NCBI RefSeq assembly: GCF_030052815.1
Contig: NC_079505.1
Span: forward strand, 26,242,843-26,306,842
DNA: 64,000 bases
Direction of reading: 5' to 3'
Origin: Hevea brasiliensis
Lineage: Eukaryota; Streptophyta; Magnoliopsida; Malpighiales; Euphorbiaceae
The position numbers and the translations under genes were made by a program. Every line of letters starts with the position of its first letter. Position 1 is the first letter of the stretch. The notes below the pieces were generated by a model. The model saw only the letters and a program-made list of their open reading frames with translations, did no database searches and was not told where the DNA came from. This document shows, piece by piece, positions 33,255-46,579 of this stretch.

Positions 33255-35394
33255 TGTAACACCCACCTTTTCCTGACATTAGAATTTCTATCATTGTTAG
33301 AATATTATGACGAATTCAAAGATTTCATGGACAAAGGGATAGTGGTATGAAATTTTTGTGTATGTATTTATGAGGTGTTCAAAATGTATTTAAAAATAAA
33401 AATGTTTTAAAGTTGTTAATCCGTAAAAGTTTTGAAGTGTTTTGTGGGCAGAAGGAACTTCAGTAGCTAAAATATTGACTTTCAGCAGCTAAAGTCCCTT
33501 TTTACTATTCAAATTCCTTTTTGGACATAATGGACTTCGACAGTCAAAATTATGACTTTTGACAGCCAAAATTCCCTCTACAATGAAGGTATAAAATGGC
33601 TAATAGCCTATTTTTTTTTATCAAAAAAGAACTCAAACTCTCTTTTCTCTCTCTTCAAGTTGCTGTGACTTGTAAGTTTGGGTTTGAAGAGGTTTTCTTA
33701 ATCATTTCAAGCTTTGAAATTTGATTCTTCTGTGGGGAAACTTGGTGGAAATGGATTGAAGCTAGGATCACCAATTCACTTCCTTATTCATTTCAAAGGA
33801 AAGAGGTAAATTCTCAAGGTTTTGGATGAAAGTATGCTTTCCATATTTGTTTTGGTATTTTATTGTTAAATGAGGTTTTATTCTTTCTTTTTGTCAAGTT
33901 TAACTATTTATGGACCTTGAATGGTTAGTTTTTTCAGTTAAACCTAAGGATTTCTTGAACTATGTGAACGTTGAAGTTTGCTTGAACCTCAAATTTAGTC
34001 CCCTTGATGCATGTGTTTTTGGAGGTTTTTCTTAATTTGTTTAGCGTCTTAGCTATGTGTTGGAATGTTTGGATAGTGTTTTGGGAGCTTGGGAGTTTTT
34101 ATACTTTTGGAAGAGAACTTCAGCTGGTTTTCTACTTAAAAATTCTGAAAATTCTCAAGTTTAGCCATCAAAAACCATTTTTTAGTAGTCGAAGTGTGTA
34201 GAAATGGGCACAGTGGTTACTACCCGAAATGGGCACCCGATGTTCAAGTGTTCGGCAGCTGATGTCCAAGACTCTAGCAGCCGAACTTGATTCTACAAGC
34301 CTTATTTCTCCTTTAGTTTTAAGGCTGTAAAACATGATTCAACTATCTAAAAGAACCTAGAATTGTTTGTTTGATGTATGTATAGAGTTCTAGAGCTTCA
34401 AATAACTCCTTAGGTTCTAATGTTTATAGGATTAGACTTGAGGGATTCGGGAAGCTAAGGATCTGAGGCTAGCTACCGTTCGTGTTAGGTGGTTAATAGG
34501 CTACAAGAGGTTAGTAACTTTAACCTTAATAAATATAAATTCTTTAAATGTAATTCATGATCATTCACATGCATCATTTCATTGTTTATTAGGGTGTATT
34601 ATCAAGAGCACGAATATGTTGTATTTTTGCATAATTGTTATTGATGCATGATGGAATTTAGATGACCCACTGGTTCTCCCTATGTTATGTGTATGTTATG
34701 TTTATGATGTGATCATGCATGATCTATGGTGGTAAGACCAAGTGAGGCTTAATAAGACCCTATCACACTACTTTAAAGCAAAAGTCTTGAGAAGCCTCCG
34801 TATGAGCTGCTGGGCACATTAGATATATTAAGCGAAAGTCCTGATGAGTTTGTGTATGAGTTGAGCACATTGGATCTGGGGAATCACTGGTGACAAGTCT
34901 ATCTTATGTGGAATGTTTTTGATGTGAAAACTCATTTGGATGATGTTTTGCATATGTATGAAATGAATGATATAATTAATTAATGTTGGTTGGTTTATTC
35001 ACTGAGCTTGTGTAAGCTCCCTTTCCCCTAACCCCAAGTGTAGGAGTGCAGGAGTAGAAGAGTTCTTTGGAGTTTGAGCAGTAGGAGTAGTTATAAAGTT
35101 TTTATATGTATATTGTGTCTTTAGTGGACATGTAATATGTAAAGGAATAGTATTAAGCAAGAGTAATGTTTTGATGGACATCTACAATCTAAGCTAACTC
35201 TTCTTTAAATATGTATGTTGAACCTATCACACTTTAATGACTTTCTATGTATATAAAAGTTCAAATTTTAAGCTAACTTTATGTTAAGTATGAATGAGAA
35301 AACTAAAGTGTAATGGTTTGGAGTATACTTAGATTGTGAAATATAGGGATATGTTTATGTTTAATAGGATTTTAGGCTTACTACAGGTTTTGGC
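33255..35394 (+). repeat. LTR F, first part (split by element A)
   Basis: It starts TGTAACACCCACC. At 35394 it is interrupted by element A and resumes at 63586 (TTGGC duplicated), ending ATCATTACA at 63649. Total is about 2.2 kb. Flanks CTAGT (33250-33254) and CTAGC (63650-63654) suggest that F is a solo LTR with a 5-bp duplication, inserted in the outer element. Confidence 0.7.
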
Positions 35395-38300
35395 TGTCAC
35401 ACCTTGCCCCTCTGTAAGGCGTAACATAATTCTGTAGTATACTTAGTGAATTACCAAACTTCGCATACCGATAACCCATTAAATACACTACAAGGGATTT
35501 TAAAATAATTTTATCTCTTTTTGAAGGTGGCGAGCATTTTTGGTAGGAATTAAAAACTTTTAATTGAAGTTTAAAAACTAAGTAAAATGTTTGAAAAATT
35601 CTATTTTCTGCAATTTTTGTAAAAATTTTGGCAGAGTGCCGGCTATAATTGAGAAAAAAAAAATTTTAACCTGTAAAAAGCACTTCTAAATTGAATTTCA
35701 ATCACACCCCAACCTCCAAATATCTCAAACCAACATCAATAGCAACAATTCAATTCAAAATCCACAATTTCAAATAAAAAATTATCATCTCAAAACATTT
35801 AATAAATTCATGCACATTGCATTCAAAATAAATAATTTGCATTTACAATTTAATTTACAGACATAAAAATCCAAATGATAATATTATCACAATTTACTGT
35901 ACAACTGCTCAATTTTACATTAATACATATGACACTAAACTATTTACATCAAAATAAACTACAAAAGTATCAACAAATACCCGTACAAAAATCTCCAAAC
36001 TGTGCTCCTCTCTTACTATAGCAGCTCATTCTGCTGCTATGCCCTTTTCCCTATCTACGATAGCAAAGAAAGCTATCACTGAGTATAAATTTACTTAATG
36101 GTGCACAATAAAATTTAAAATACTGTAAATAAAACATGCCTTGACAAATCGTAATTCAAACAATTTACAATTATTTTTCACAATTTCAAATCATATTTTA
36201 AATATTTCATAATTTCATTTCACAATTTTCAAAGCTCATTATAACACAAATTTAGTCAAGTAAAGTTAATAAACACAGTGTTGCCAATCAATAACACAAC
36301 TTAGGCCATAACACAAAACTTCCGATCATGCAGTGTTGTACACCACGACAAGACAAATTCACTCCACTAATCAAAATCAATGAGGGAGGTGGCTAGCTAG
36401 CTAATGAGTACTCATCCAAACTCACCTAAGACTGGCAAGCTAGAAAGGGAGGAAAATGATCAAATATCAAACTCAACCTCACTAGTGGAGGAGGAATATA
36501 TTAAGGGACTATTATGCCAAGTGTGAATAAAAAATAATTTCAAATCACAATATTTAAATATTTCATACAAACAATAAATTATATTTTATCTCAAAATTTC
36601 CATTTACAAAGTAGGCAATACAATAATTTCTAAATAAAATTCCCAAAGCCAAAACAATTAAAAACTATTCATATTACATACTAAATCAAATTTCAATAAG
36701 AAATACTTAAATAAGTTTATTGTGCATAAACCTCGTAATTAGTCTTTCCTTATTTCACTCCTGTCGATTCCTTTCCTCGGAAGGCCCCTTTTCCACTGAA
36801 GCACACAATTAAGATGTTTCAATATTTATTCAAATTATGTTTAACCGTAATTTTAACAATTAAAATTTGCATTTAAACTTTACTTATATAATCCCATAAA
36901 TTGAGTTCTTTGTGTTCTTGATTATGGTGGTTACTATTCATTTGATCATTGAGTCAAAATGTTGACTTTTCCACACTAAATAGGTATACCAATTCTCATT
37001 ACACCCACATACCACATTTTGAGTGCCTAATTTGTTGGTCTTGGTTGCCATTTCAATTTCTAAGTCTTCTAAGAGAAAATTCAAATTTTCAGTTTTGGTA
37101 TCCTGTTTTGCACTGTTCCATTGGTTTGGTTACTGTGGGAATTTGGCTATGTGTTCTTCATCAAAGGTATTCCTTATTGTCTTATCTTTAATTTCCTTTT
37201 TGAATCACTCTATTCAGAGTTTTGTAGCCCAAGATATAGGCATTTTACTAAGACTGGCCGGATAGGTGTTACCCAGAATTTCTGGGCACTTTATTGGTTT
37301 TGGCAGTTTTGGACAACTAAATTTTGGGTGACAATTTCACTTGGTTATGGGCAAATTTTGGGTTGGTTTTCTTCATGAAAGTTATAGTTCTATATTATAC
37401 CTTTCCAATGCCATAAAAATCAGGTCATTTGGACCTGCCTAGCTCAAGTTATGGATACTGTTCATTTGGTCATTTTTGTAAAGTGGCAGTGCACAATATC
37501 CATATTTGACCTAATTGTTCACTATCTAAATGTCATTTTCTGGGCATGGTCACTAGATTAAAATTGTGTCTTTATGTGTCTAATTTCATTCCAATTGGCC
37601 TCACACTAATTGGGTTAGCAGAATTTCAGTTTTGGTCCCTGAAAGGGACCTAGGTCAAACTGCCAGATTGGGACCCCTAACCAATTCGAATTGTATGGAG
37701 TTTCTACCAATTCAAACATGTCACAAATGGTCCTAATTGACCATTTTCAACCTCTATTAGGGTCAATTGCATCAATTGACCATTTTCTCCAATTTTTCCT
37801 CCAAATTCAAGAGGCTTAAGAATAATTTAACCAATTCATTCAATTAATGGAATTAAAGTGCAATTCCCACATCTATACACTTAATTCAACTTCTCTAACA
37901 CTTTAATTCCATCAAATCTAAGTAATCTCTATTCCCCTTAAGGCTGGCTGAAAATCCCACTTAGTCCTCCCATGATGATTTTGTTTGAATTTAGGTTAAA
38001 TTCTAAGCTAATTGAACTAAAAATATAAGTATTAAACTAAAATTTCAATTTAAATCACTAACCTCAATCTTTGATTTCCAACCCTTCAATTCTTCCCTTT
38101 TCTCCTTTCTTTTTCTTCTTCAATCTTCGTTTCTAGTTGAGATAGCAAGTTTTTGAGGGTTTAGGGTTGGAATTTATGGGACAAAACCAAGTTATTCAAG
38201 CTTAAAAAGCTTGTTAATGGGGGAAACTATGGAGAGGGAGGGACTTGGGGTTTTGGCTGGTTGGTTGGGGAAGAAAGAGTGAATTTTTTTTTTCATTTTC

Positions 38301-38950
38301 TTTGTTTTTAAGTCTAATTAAAATTAATTTGACTTGGTTAAAAATTAGGATAATTAAAATTTTATTTTGACATCATATGTGATGTCACTAAAGTGATGTC
38401 ATAATTCAATTTTTCATTCTTTTTCTTTTTCTTTTATTTTTTCATTCTTCTTTAATTTAATTCTATATTCTAAAATTTTAATTTCTTTGATTTTATTAGA
38501 CAGTTAGGTCAGGAGTCACATCTAGGGGTGAATTGACCAATTTGCCCCTCGCCAGTTTGATCCGGTTTGCAAATAATCTAGTATTTCTTCCGGAGTTCTG
38601 ACATAATTATTTGACCTACTTATTATCTATTTTCTGTAATTTCTCTTTTCCACTAGGTTCGCAATAGTCCTTAGGACTGCGGCGTCATAATTTTTCGTTC
38701 AAAATTAGGGTTATGACTGACCTCGTAGTCACTTCTCGGGAAGGTCACCCATCGCTGTGACCCTCGGCTCATTTAACTTTTTATGTTTTTTATTTCTTAC
38801 TTAGGCTTAACTATTTGATAATTACTATTTATTTTCATTCAGGGCTTTTCTAGATGTCTTAAATATAATTCTAATCCTCTTAATTGTCTGAACCGGCACC
38901 GGTTACCGGAACAGTAAATTACACATAGCTATGAATATAGGGGTGTTACA
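35395..38950 (-). repeat. LTR A (3' LTR of element A)
   Basis: Minus-oriented. On the plus strand it starts TGTCACACCTTGCCCC and ends TATAGGGGTGTTACA. It matches 60016-63585 throughout. ORFs within it (for example around 36949-37378) recur in shifted form in the other LTR and are not genes. Confidence 0.9.
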
Positions 38951-39084
38951 ATTCTTCCCCCCTTAAAAGAAATTTCATCCGCGAAATTTTTCCCAATATC
39001 CACCCTAAAAAAGTCATAAGTTTGTTTTCTCATGTCTTTCATATATTTTCATGTAGCTTCAAAATCTGAATAATGATCCATAAC
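38951..39084 (-). pseudogene. Element A 3' internal end: polypurine tract and chromodomain remnant
   Basis: Read on the minus strand: DHYSDFEAT then a stop, then KYMKDMRKQ and, near the end, GKNFADEIS, followed by a TTTTAAGGGGGGAAGAAT polypurine tract. This matches the usual 'EEATWE...M' end of Tekay-type integrase/chromodomains. It joins 57858 across the element B insertion. Confidence 0.65.
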
Positions 39085-42000
39085 TGTTACACCCCTTACC
39101 CGTATCCCACACAGTGTGCCGGAGCACCAAATCATATTTAAATTCAATTTACCATATTTACTTATTTATTTATAATTTTTGATTGATCTGAATTTTTTGC
39201 AGATTTTAATGAAAATTCGGCCGAGTGCCGGCTGTAAATTGAAAAAACAGTTCTTCTGAACCTGTTTAAAAGACACTTCCAATATCATTTTCAAATCCAG
39301 AACTCCATTATAGACACATTTCAACTCAATCTCAAAATCACAATACTATTTTCTGAATTTTTGTTCACATCATCACTTGAAGCACATTCAAGAATATTTC
39401 TCAACATTTCATTTTTTTAACATAATATACAGAAAATTTCAATAACATGAAATCTCATATATTTGCATTATCACATAATTTCAAAAGTTTATAGTTACAA
39501 TCCAAAACTAATACAAAATGTAAAATACAAAATGCCACCCAAAGTCCTATTGTCCTACCAAGTGCACTGCAGATATGAGGTGACTCTGGACTCAGTATGC
39601 GGCTCTGAAAGTTCACCTGGTCTAATGTCTGCTGGGCTCCCCAGCTATGTCTCCAGTACTTGTGCGTGGAAAAAGCGACGTGCTAAGCAATTTTACTTAG
39701 TGGTGACAATATAAAATAAAATAACTAAAATAAAGTAAATATGCAGAATGTATGTTTACATCTTTGCTAGACTTAATTTCTGATATTTTTTGCAGTATTA
39801 TTGATTAAAATTTAATAAGATGTATTATCATTGCCCGAGTAACCCCTACTAGTCGAATGGATTCGATAAATGGGTAAACTGGCACTGGGCACTAAGTACT
39901 TCGGACCATCACACCATCGGTCACATTGTGTCTCCCGGTGTGCAACAGAACAGCTAATAAGCTGTTATAATTATCAGGGATAAAACCTGAGTATAACAAC
40001 TCAATCAACATAGCCAAAGGCTATTATGTCACAGAATGGCACGTGAGGCCATAAAACACAGAATGGCATGAAGCCATATGCAGTACTACTAACAGAACCC
40101 TATTGGCATGCCAACCTATCCAAACCGATCTTGCTTGGTGTACTAGGGCATGTTACACTCTTAATTTATACAATTCTTAAAATTTAGGTTTAGGTGTTAC
40201 TATTCATTCCATTAGTCAACAAAAATGTTGACTTTTACATAGACAATAGGTACATGCCCAACATACCACATTTTGCATTCTAAAATTGTTGGTATTGGTT
40301 GCCAATACCATTTCTAAGCTTAATGTTAATTGTTCAAAAGTTTTAGATTTCAAGCTTTGTGTTGACTGTTCCATTAGTCATTTTTGCAGTAGGAATTTGG
40401 CAAAGTGGTCAACATGAAAGTTGTTCCTTATTTTGTCTAGTTACATTTCTTTTCTTGAATCACTCTATTTGGAGTTTTGTAGCTCAAGTTATGGTCCAAA
40501 AACCACAATTGGCCGGATTATAAATTTTCCAGATTTTCTGGACTGACCAAATCTACAGTATTTTGAGTAGTGAATGCAAGTAACTTTTTGAATATGTTAT
40601 GGTCATAATTTGGGTTAGGTTTCTTCATGAAAGTTGTAGTTCTATATCTCATCTTGTTGCTGGTAAAATTTTAGGTCAATTGGACCTTTCTACACTGAGT
40701 TATAACCAAATGAATAAACACTATTCATTTGGTCATTTTGCCCAGGCAGAATGTAGGTCACCCGGATTAGGGCAATCTTTAGGTCAACTTGATTTGGTTT
40801 TATGGGCATGGTTTCTTCACCAAAGTTGTGCCATTATGTGTCTAGTTTCATGTCCAATTGGCGTTTCACCAATTTAACCTCTACAACTCTAGTTATTTCT
40901 GCCCAAACCTGCTGGACTCATGCCCAGTCTTGCAGGTCACCAAAGGCAGCTACACCAACTTCAATTCCCACCACACAAACCACTTCATTTCTGATTCACA
41001 AATAGCCAAATTGTCAATAATTGACCATTAAAACTCTCTTTCACCAAATACATGAACAAGTCTCAATTTCATGCTCAAACCCTAGCTCAACCATCTCAAA
41101 ACTTGCATTCACTTACCTTTCACTATCCTAACCAATAGATTAATGTTAAGGGCAGCCACAATACCATTTTAATTCTAAGAATTCTTCAAAACCCTACCAA
41201 GTTCAAGGCTGCTGGAATTTTAAGCAAGACATACACATGATGTTTACTTAATTTTCTTGCAAATTTGCATCAATTACCACTCCTTCAACATGAATTGAAA
41301 GATAAAAATCAAGTTTAGTCACCAACCTCTAATGGAGCTAATCCAAGGCTTGCAAGAACTCCTCCTTTTGATTTCTTTTTGCTCCCAAAAGCTTTACTAT
41401 GAGGAAAAAAAATAAGATTTTGTGTTGACAACTTAGGGTTTAGTGGGTGAAAAACTATGGAAATCTAGCTTTGGGAAGCTTGACAATGGTGGGCATGGGA
41501 GAGAGGCGGGACGGCAAGAAGAAGAGATAAGAGCTTTCTGATTTTTTTTCTTTTCTTTTCTGTCCATTATGTCTTTTTAAAAAAATTAGTGCCATGTGTC
41601 AACATTTGATTGGGTGGGAGAATAATAATGACATCATAATGATGTCATAATCCTCATTTCTCTCATTTTCTATCCTTTTCTTGTCTATTTAATTTCAATT
41701 AAATTTTTAACAATATTTATTCATATTTTATGTCATATAAATTATTTATTTAACTGGACAAGTTGGCCAAAAATCATTTTTGAAGACAAAATGATCAAAA
41801 TGCCCTCCGTTTGGCTTAACGATCTAAAATTGTCTGTACTGATATAAAAAATTTTTAAAGCATTTTCTTGGCATTCTAATGCAATAGGAACCTCAATGAC
41901 CCTTCTCTGGAGTCCCAAAAATTATTTTATGAAGTTTTCCTCGGGTTTAGGGTTGCTAACGGCCTTCACCGTCATGTCCCTTTCGGGCTACTCATCCCTA

Positions 42001-42190
42001 GGGTTTTGGCTCGTTTAACCTTAGTGTATTTCATTCTTATAAATTTTTCTTGATTTTTATGAGTATTATTTAGTTTCTTTATAACTCTACACTTTAGTCT
42101 AATTATAATTTCAAACATTCTAGCTACTCGGACTAACATTGGTCATCGGAACAGTAGACTGTACGGACTAGCTAAAGCGAGAATGTTACA
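39085..42190 (-). repeat. LTR B (3' LTR of element B)
   Basis: Plus-strand reading starts TGTTACACCCCTTACCCG and ends GCGAGAATGTTACA. It matches the start (45691-46577) and end (57161-57857) of the split 5' LTR. No gene inside. Confidence 0.9.
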
Positions 42191-42201
42191 ACTCTTCCCC
42201 T

Positions 42202-44351
42202 CTAATAAAAATTTTTTCCTCGAAATTTACCTGATGCAAACAGTTGAGAAAACTGTTGTCTCATCGTCTCTTCACTTTCCCAAGTTGCCTCTTCAGTGTT
42301 GTGGTGCCTCCAAAGCACTTTCACCAATGGAATTTGTTTATTTCTCAATTCCTTTACTTCCCGAGCTAGGATCCGTATAGGCTCTTCTGTATATGTCAAG
42401 TCCGGTTGGATTTCAATATCTTCCATGGAGATGACATGTGAAGGGTCTGAGCGATATCTTCTTAGCATAGAAACATAGAATACATTATGGACTTTATCCA
42501 GTTCTGGTGGTAAAGCTAGCTTGTAGGCTACTGGACCCACACATTCAATGACTTCATATGGGCTAATAAACCTAGGGCTTAACTTACCCTTTCTTCCAAA
42601 CCTCAGTACTTTCTTCCATGGTGAGACTTTGAGAAACACTTTGTCGCCAACTGCATACTCTATCTCTTTTCTCTTCAAGTCGGCATAAGATTTCTGTCTA
42701 TCTGAGGCAACCTTCAAATTTGCTTTGATTATTTTCACTTTCTCCTCAGTCTGTTTCACCAGGTCTGGTCCTACCTGCTTATCTTCGCCCAATTCATTCC
42801 AACATATTGGAGTTCTACACTTTCTCCCATACAGTGCTTCATACGGGGCCATTTGAATGCTAGCTTGGTAGCTATTGTTATATACAAATTTTGCCAGTGG
42901 GAGATATCTATCCCAACTCCCCTCAAACTCAATGACACAACTCCTCAGCATATCCTCCAGGATCTATTAGATAATTTACATTGTTACTATTATTTCAATT
43001 TGTAAGTTGTGAAAATTGAATTAGGTTCTAGGTTTACCTGGATTACTCATTCTGACTGTCCATCCATATGAGGATGAAAAGCCGTGCTAAAACGGAGTTG
43101 TGTGCCCAAGGCTTCTTGCAGCTTTTTCCAAAATCTCGATATAAACCTTGGGTCTCGGTTAGATATGATGGAAAGTGGGATTCCATGCAGTCTAACTATC
43201 TCACTGATATACAATTCTGCTAACTTTTCCAGTGAGTAGTCAGTCCTAATTGGCAGAAAATGTGTTGACTTCGTCAATCTATCCATTATCACTCATACTG
43301 CATCATGCTTCTTCTGGGTGAGAGGTAGACCACTAACAAAATCCATAGTGACCCGGCCCCCTTTCCATTCAGGTATGCTTATAGACTGTAGCAATCCTAA
43401 TGGAACTTGATGTTATGCGTTAACTTGCTAATATGTCAAGCACTTAGTAACATAGTCAGCTATATCGTTCTTCATACCAGGCCACCAATAATGAGGCTTC
43501 AAATCGTTATACATTTTTGTACTTCCTGGGTGCATAGTATAAACACTAGTGTGTGCTTCTTTCAGAATACTAGTCTTCAGTTTCCCATCATCTGGTACAC
43601 ACACTCTTCCTCTATAGTACAGACACCCATCTGCTCTCACCTCATAATCGGTTTCCTTTCCCTCTGAAATTTTACCCACAATGGCCATTAATTTTTCATC
43701 TGCCTTCTTCCTATTTTGTATATGCTGTAGCAGGTTTGGCCTCACTTGTAACTCAGCCAAAATAGCTCCATCTTGAGCTAAGGACAGACCGGTATTTAGT
43801 GATCTTAAAGCTGTAATGGACTTTCTACTCAAAGCATCAACAACTACATTTGCCTTCCCAGGATGATAATCTATCACACAATCATAGTCCTTTAGGAACT
43901 CAATCCATCGCCTTTGTTTAAGATTGAGCTCTTTCTGGGTTGGCAAATATTTTAGACTTTTGTGGTCTGTATAGATGTAGCATTTTTCACCATATAAATA
44001 ATGCCTCCATATCTTCAGTGCGAAGATTATCCGCTAACCTGTGTCATGAGTAGGGTAGTTCTGTTCATGTGGCCTTAATTGCCTGGAAGCATAGGCAACC
44101 ACTTTCCCCTCTTGCATCAATACACACCCTAGCCCATCATGCGAGGCATCACTGTAGACCACAAAGTCTTTTTCCAACAATGGCTGTGTTAACACTGGTG
44201 CTTCTGTCAACATAGCCTTTAGCCTCTTAAAACTGGCTTGGCACTTGTCGTTCCAGCCAAATTTCACGTTCTTGTGCAACAACTTGGTCATTGGAGCAGC
44301 TATAAGAGAGAACCCCTTCACAAATCTTCTGTAATGCCCAGCTAGCCCCAA
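42202..44351 (-). pseudogene. Element B RNase H, integrase and chromodomain (broken)
   Basis: Read on the minus strand. RNase [13 protein letters not shown] and TDHKSLKYL; the segment with the catalytic Glu is replaced by THDTG and a stop near 44034. Integrase: [20 protein letters not shown], with the last zinc-binding Cys changed to Tyr, then a stop. First Asp in TMDFVSGLP, then a stop at a Trp-like position. The second catalytic Asp is Asn (SNRDPRF). The Glu region HPHMDGQSE is followed by TGA. The C-terminal part (42202-42951) is open: DRQKSYADLKRKEIEYAVGD, GKLSPRFISPYEV and a chromodomain-like LVKVLWRHHNTEEATWE. A 74-bp GT-AG segment interrupts integrase at 42964-43037. Confidence 0.93.
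42964..43037 (-). other. Candidate spliceosomal intron in element B integrase
   Basis: On the minus strand, coding sequence for the integrase region after DGQSE is interrupted by 74 bp that start GTAAACC and end CTAATAG, AT-rich with several stops. The flanks join as ...ATCCAG / ATCCTGGAGG, which restores frame (74 is not a multiple of 3) and the expected VIQ-ILEDMLR order. It could also be a random insertion. The precise frame repair favours an intron. Confidence 0.6.
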
Positions 44352-44387
44352 GAAACTTCTGACCTTAGTTGTATTTCTGGGAGGCTT

Positions 44388-45690
44388 CTATTCCATCACT
44401 GCTTCTATCTTTTTGGGATCCACTCTAATCCCCTCAGCTGATACTATGTGTCCAAGGAAAGAGATTTCACTCATCCAGAAGTCACACTTGGACAGCTTAG
44501 CATACAGCTTTTTTTCTCGCAGGGTTTGCAGAACAATCCTCAAATGTTCATCATGTTCTTCCCTGGTCTTGGAATACACCAGAATATCATCAATAAAGAC
44601 TACTACAAACTGATCTAAGTATGGATAGAAGATACGGTCTATAAGGTCCATAAATGCTGCTAGTGCATTTGTTAACCCAAATGGCATCACTAGAAATTCA
44701 TAATGTCCATACTGGGTTCTGAATACAGTTTTTAACACATCTGCTTCCTTTACCCTCAACTGATGATACCCTGATCTGGGATCAATTTTTGAAAATACAC
44801 CGGCTCCCTTCAACTGATCAAATAGATCATCAATTCTGGGAAACAGATATTTATTCTTCACAGTTACTTTGTTCAACTGCAAGTAATCAATACACAATCT
44901 CAAGGTTCCATCCTTCTTTTTCACAAACAGCACCGGAGCTCCCCATGGGACACACTGGGGCGTATAAACCCCTTATCAAGCAACTCTTGTAACTGAATTT
45001 TCAACTCCTTCAATTCAGTGGGTGCCATCCTATAAGGAGCAATAAAAATTGGTGCTGTACCTGGCATTACCTCAATAGCAAACTCGGCTTCTCTTTCTGG
45101 TGATAAACCAAGCAATTCTTCAGGAAATACATTTGGGAAGTCTCTTACCGTGGGTATATCACACAGATTCAGCTTAGTCTGCCTAGTATCAACCACGTGT
45201 GCTAGGTAAGCTTCACAGCCTTTTCTCATCAATCTTCTTGCAACTGTGGCTGAGATAACATTAGATAGGAAATCTGTCCCTTCACCCACAACAGTAATCT
45301 CATTACCCTCAGAAGTTTTCAGAGAAATCCTTTCAATTTGCAATCAACTATTGCCTGATGATGTGACAACCAGTCCATTCCCAAAATCACGTCAAACTTG
45401 TGGAAGGGCAATTCAATTAGGTCTGCTGAGAATTCATACCCCTTAATCGTCAACGGGCAACCTTTGTACACTTTATTCACTACCACACTGTGGCCTAGTG
45501 GATTTGTGACCAGAATGTCTTGATCACTCTCCTCTACTGAAACTACCCTCTCTACGGGTAGTTTGATGCAGATGTATGAATGAGTGGATCCTGAATCCAC
45601 TAATGCATGCACAGAAGTGTTGTAGAGAGAGAATGTACCCCTGATAACGTCTGGGGCATTCTGCTCCTCCTGAGCTCTGATACCACTAAA
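44388..45690 (-). pseudogene. Element B protease and reverse transcriptase (broken)
   Basis: Protease on the minus strand: ALVDSGSTHSYIC active site and DVILGMDWLSHHQA. A frameshift near 45330-45343 leads to the RT N-terminal part (VRDFPNVFPEELLGL, TAPIFIAPYRMAPTELKELK). A second shift near 44945 leads to the RT core, with [26 protein letters not shown] and catalytic FIDDILVYS, up to a stop at 44388. Upstream, the protease frame starts only about 20 codons from the primer binding site, so gag is missing. Confidence 0.93.
45674..45685 (-). other. Primer binding site of element B
   Basis: Plus strand GCTCTGATACCA, i.e. TGGTATCAGAGC on the minus strand, 5 bp from the LTR end at 45691. Confidence 0.85.
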
Positions 45691-46579
45691 TGTGACACCC
45701 CTTACCCGTCTATAGTGTAGCCGAGCAAGATATGCCACACAGTGTGCCAGAGCACCAAATCATATTTCAATTCAATTTACCATTTTTACTTATTTATTTA
45801 TAATTTTTGATTGATCTGAATTTTTCGCAGATTTTAATGAAAATCCGACAGAGTGCCAGCTGCAAATTAGAAAAACAGTTCTTCTGAACCTGTTTAAAAG
45901 GCACTTCTAATATCATTTTCAAATCCAGAACTCCATTATAGACACATTTTAACTCAATCTCCAAATCACAATACTATTTTCCAAATTTTTGTTCACATTA
46001 TCACTTGAAGCACATTCATGAATATTTCTCAACATTTCATTTTTTTAACATAATATACAGAAAATTTCAATAACATGAAATCTCATATATTTACATTAGC
46101 ACATAATTTCAAAAGTTTATAGTTACAATCCAAAACTAATACAAAATGCGAAATACAAAATGCCACCCAAAGTCCTATTGTCCTACCAAGTGCACTGCAG
46201 ATGTGAGGTGACTCGACTCAGATGCACTCGAAAGTTCACCCTGCTCGATGTCCTGGCTCCCACTATGTCTCCAAAGACTGGCAAAGCGACGCTCTAAGCA
46301 ATTCTGCTTAGTAGTGAAAATATAAAATAAAATAACTAAAACAAAGTAAATATGCAGAATGTATGTTTACATCTTTGGTAGACTTAATTTCTGATATTTA
46401 TTGCAGTATTATTGATTAAAATTTGATAAGATTTATTATCATTGCCCGAGTAACCCCTACTAGTCAACTGGACTGGATAAACAGGTAAACTGGCACTGGG
46501 TACTAAGTACCTCAGACCATCACACCATTGGTCACATTGTGTCTCCCGGTGTGCAACAGAATAGCTAATAAGCTGTAAT
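45691..46579 (-). repeat. 5' LTR of element B, first part
   Basis: It matches LTR B from 39085 to about 39965, then stops at the left end of element C. The remainder is at 57161-57857. Confidence 0.85.

Noticed and set aside
36949..37378. Overlapping 80-85-codon ORFs, one recurring at 61646-61888
   Set aside because: They lie in LTR A and LTR D and change frame between copies, so they are not coding.
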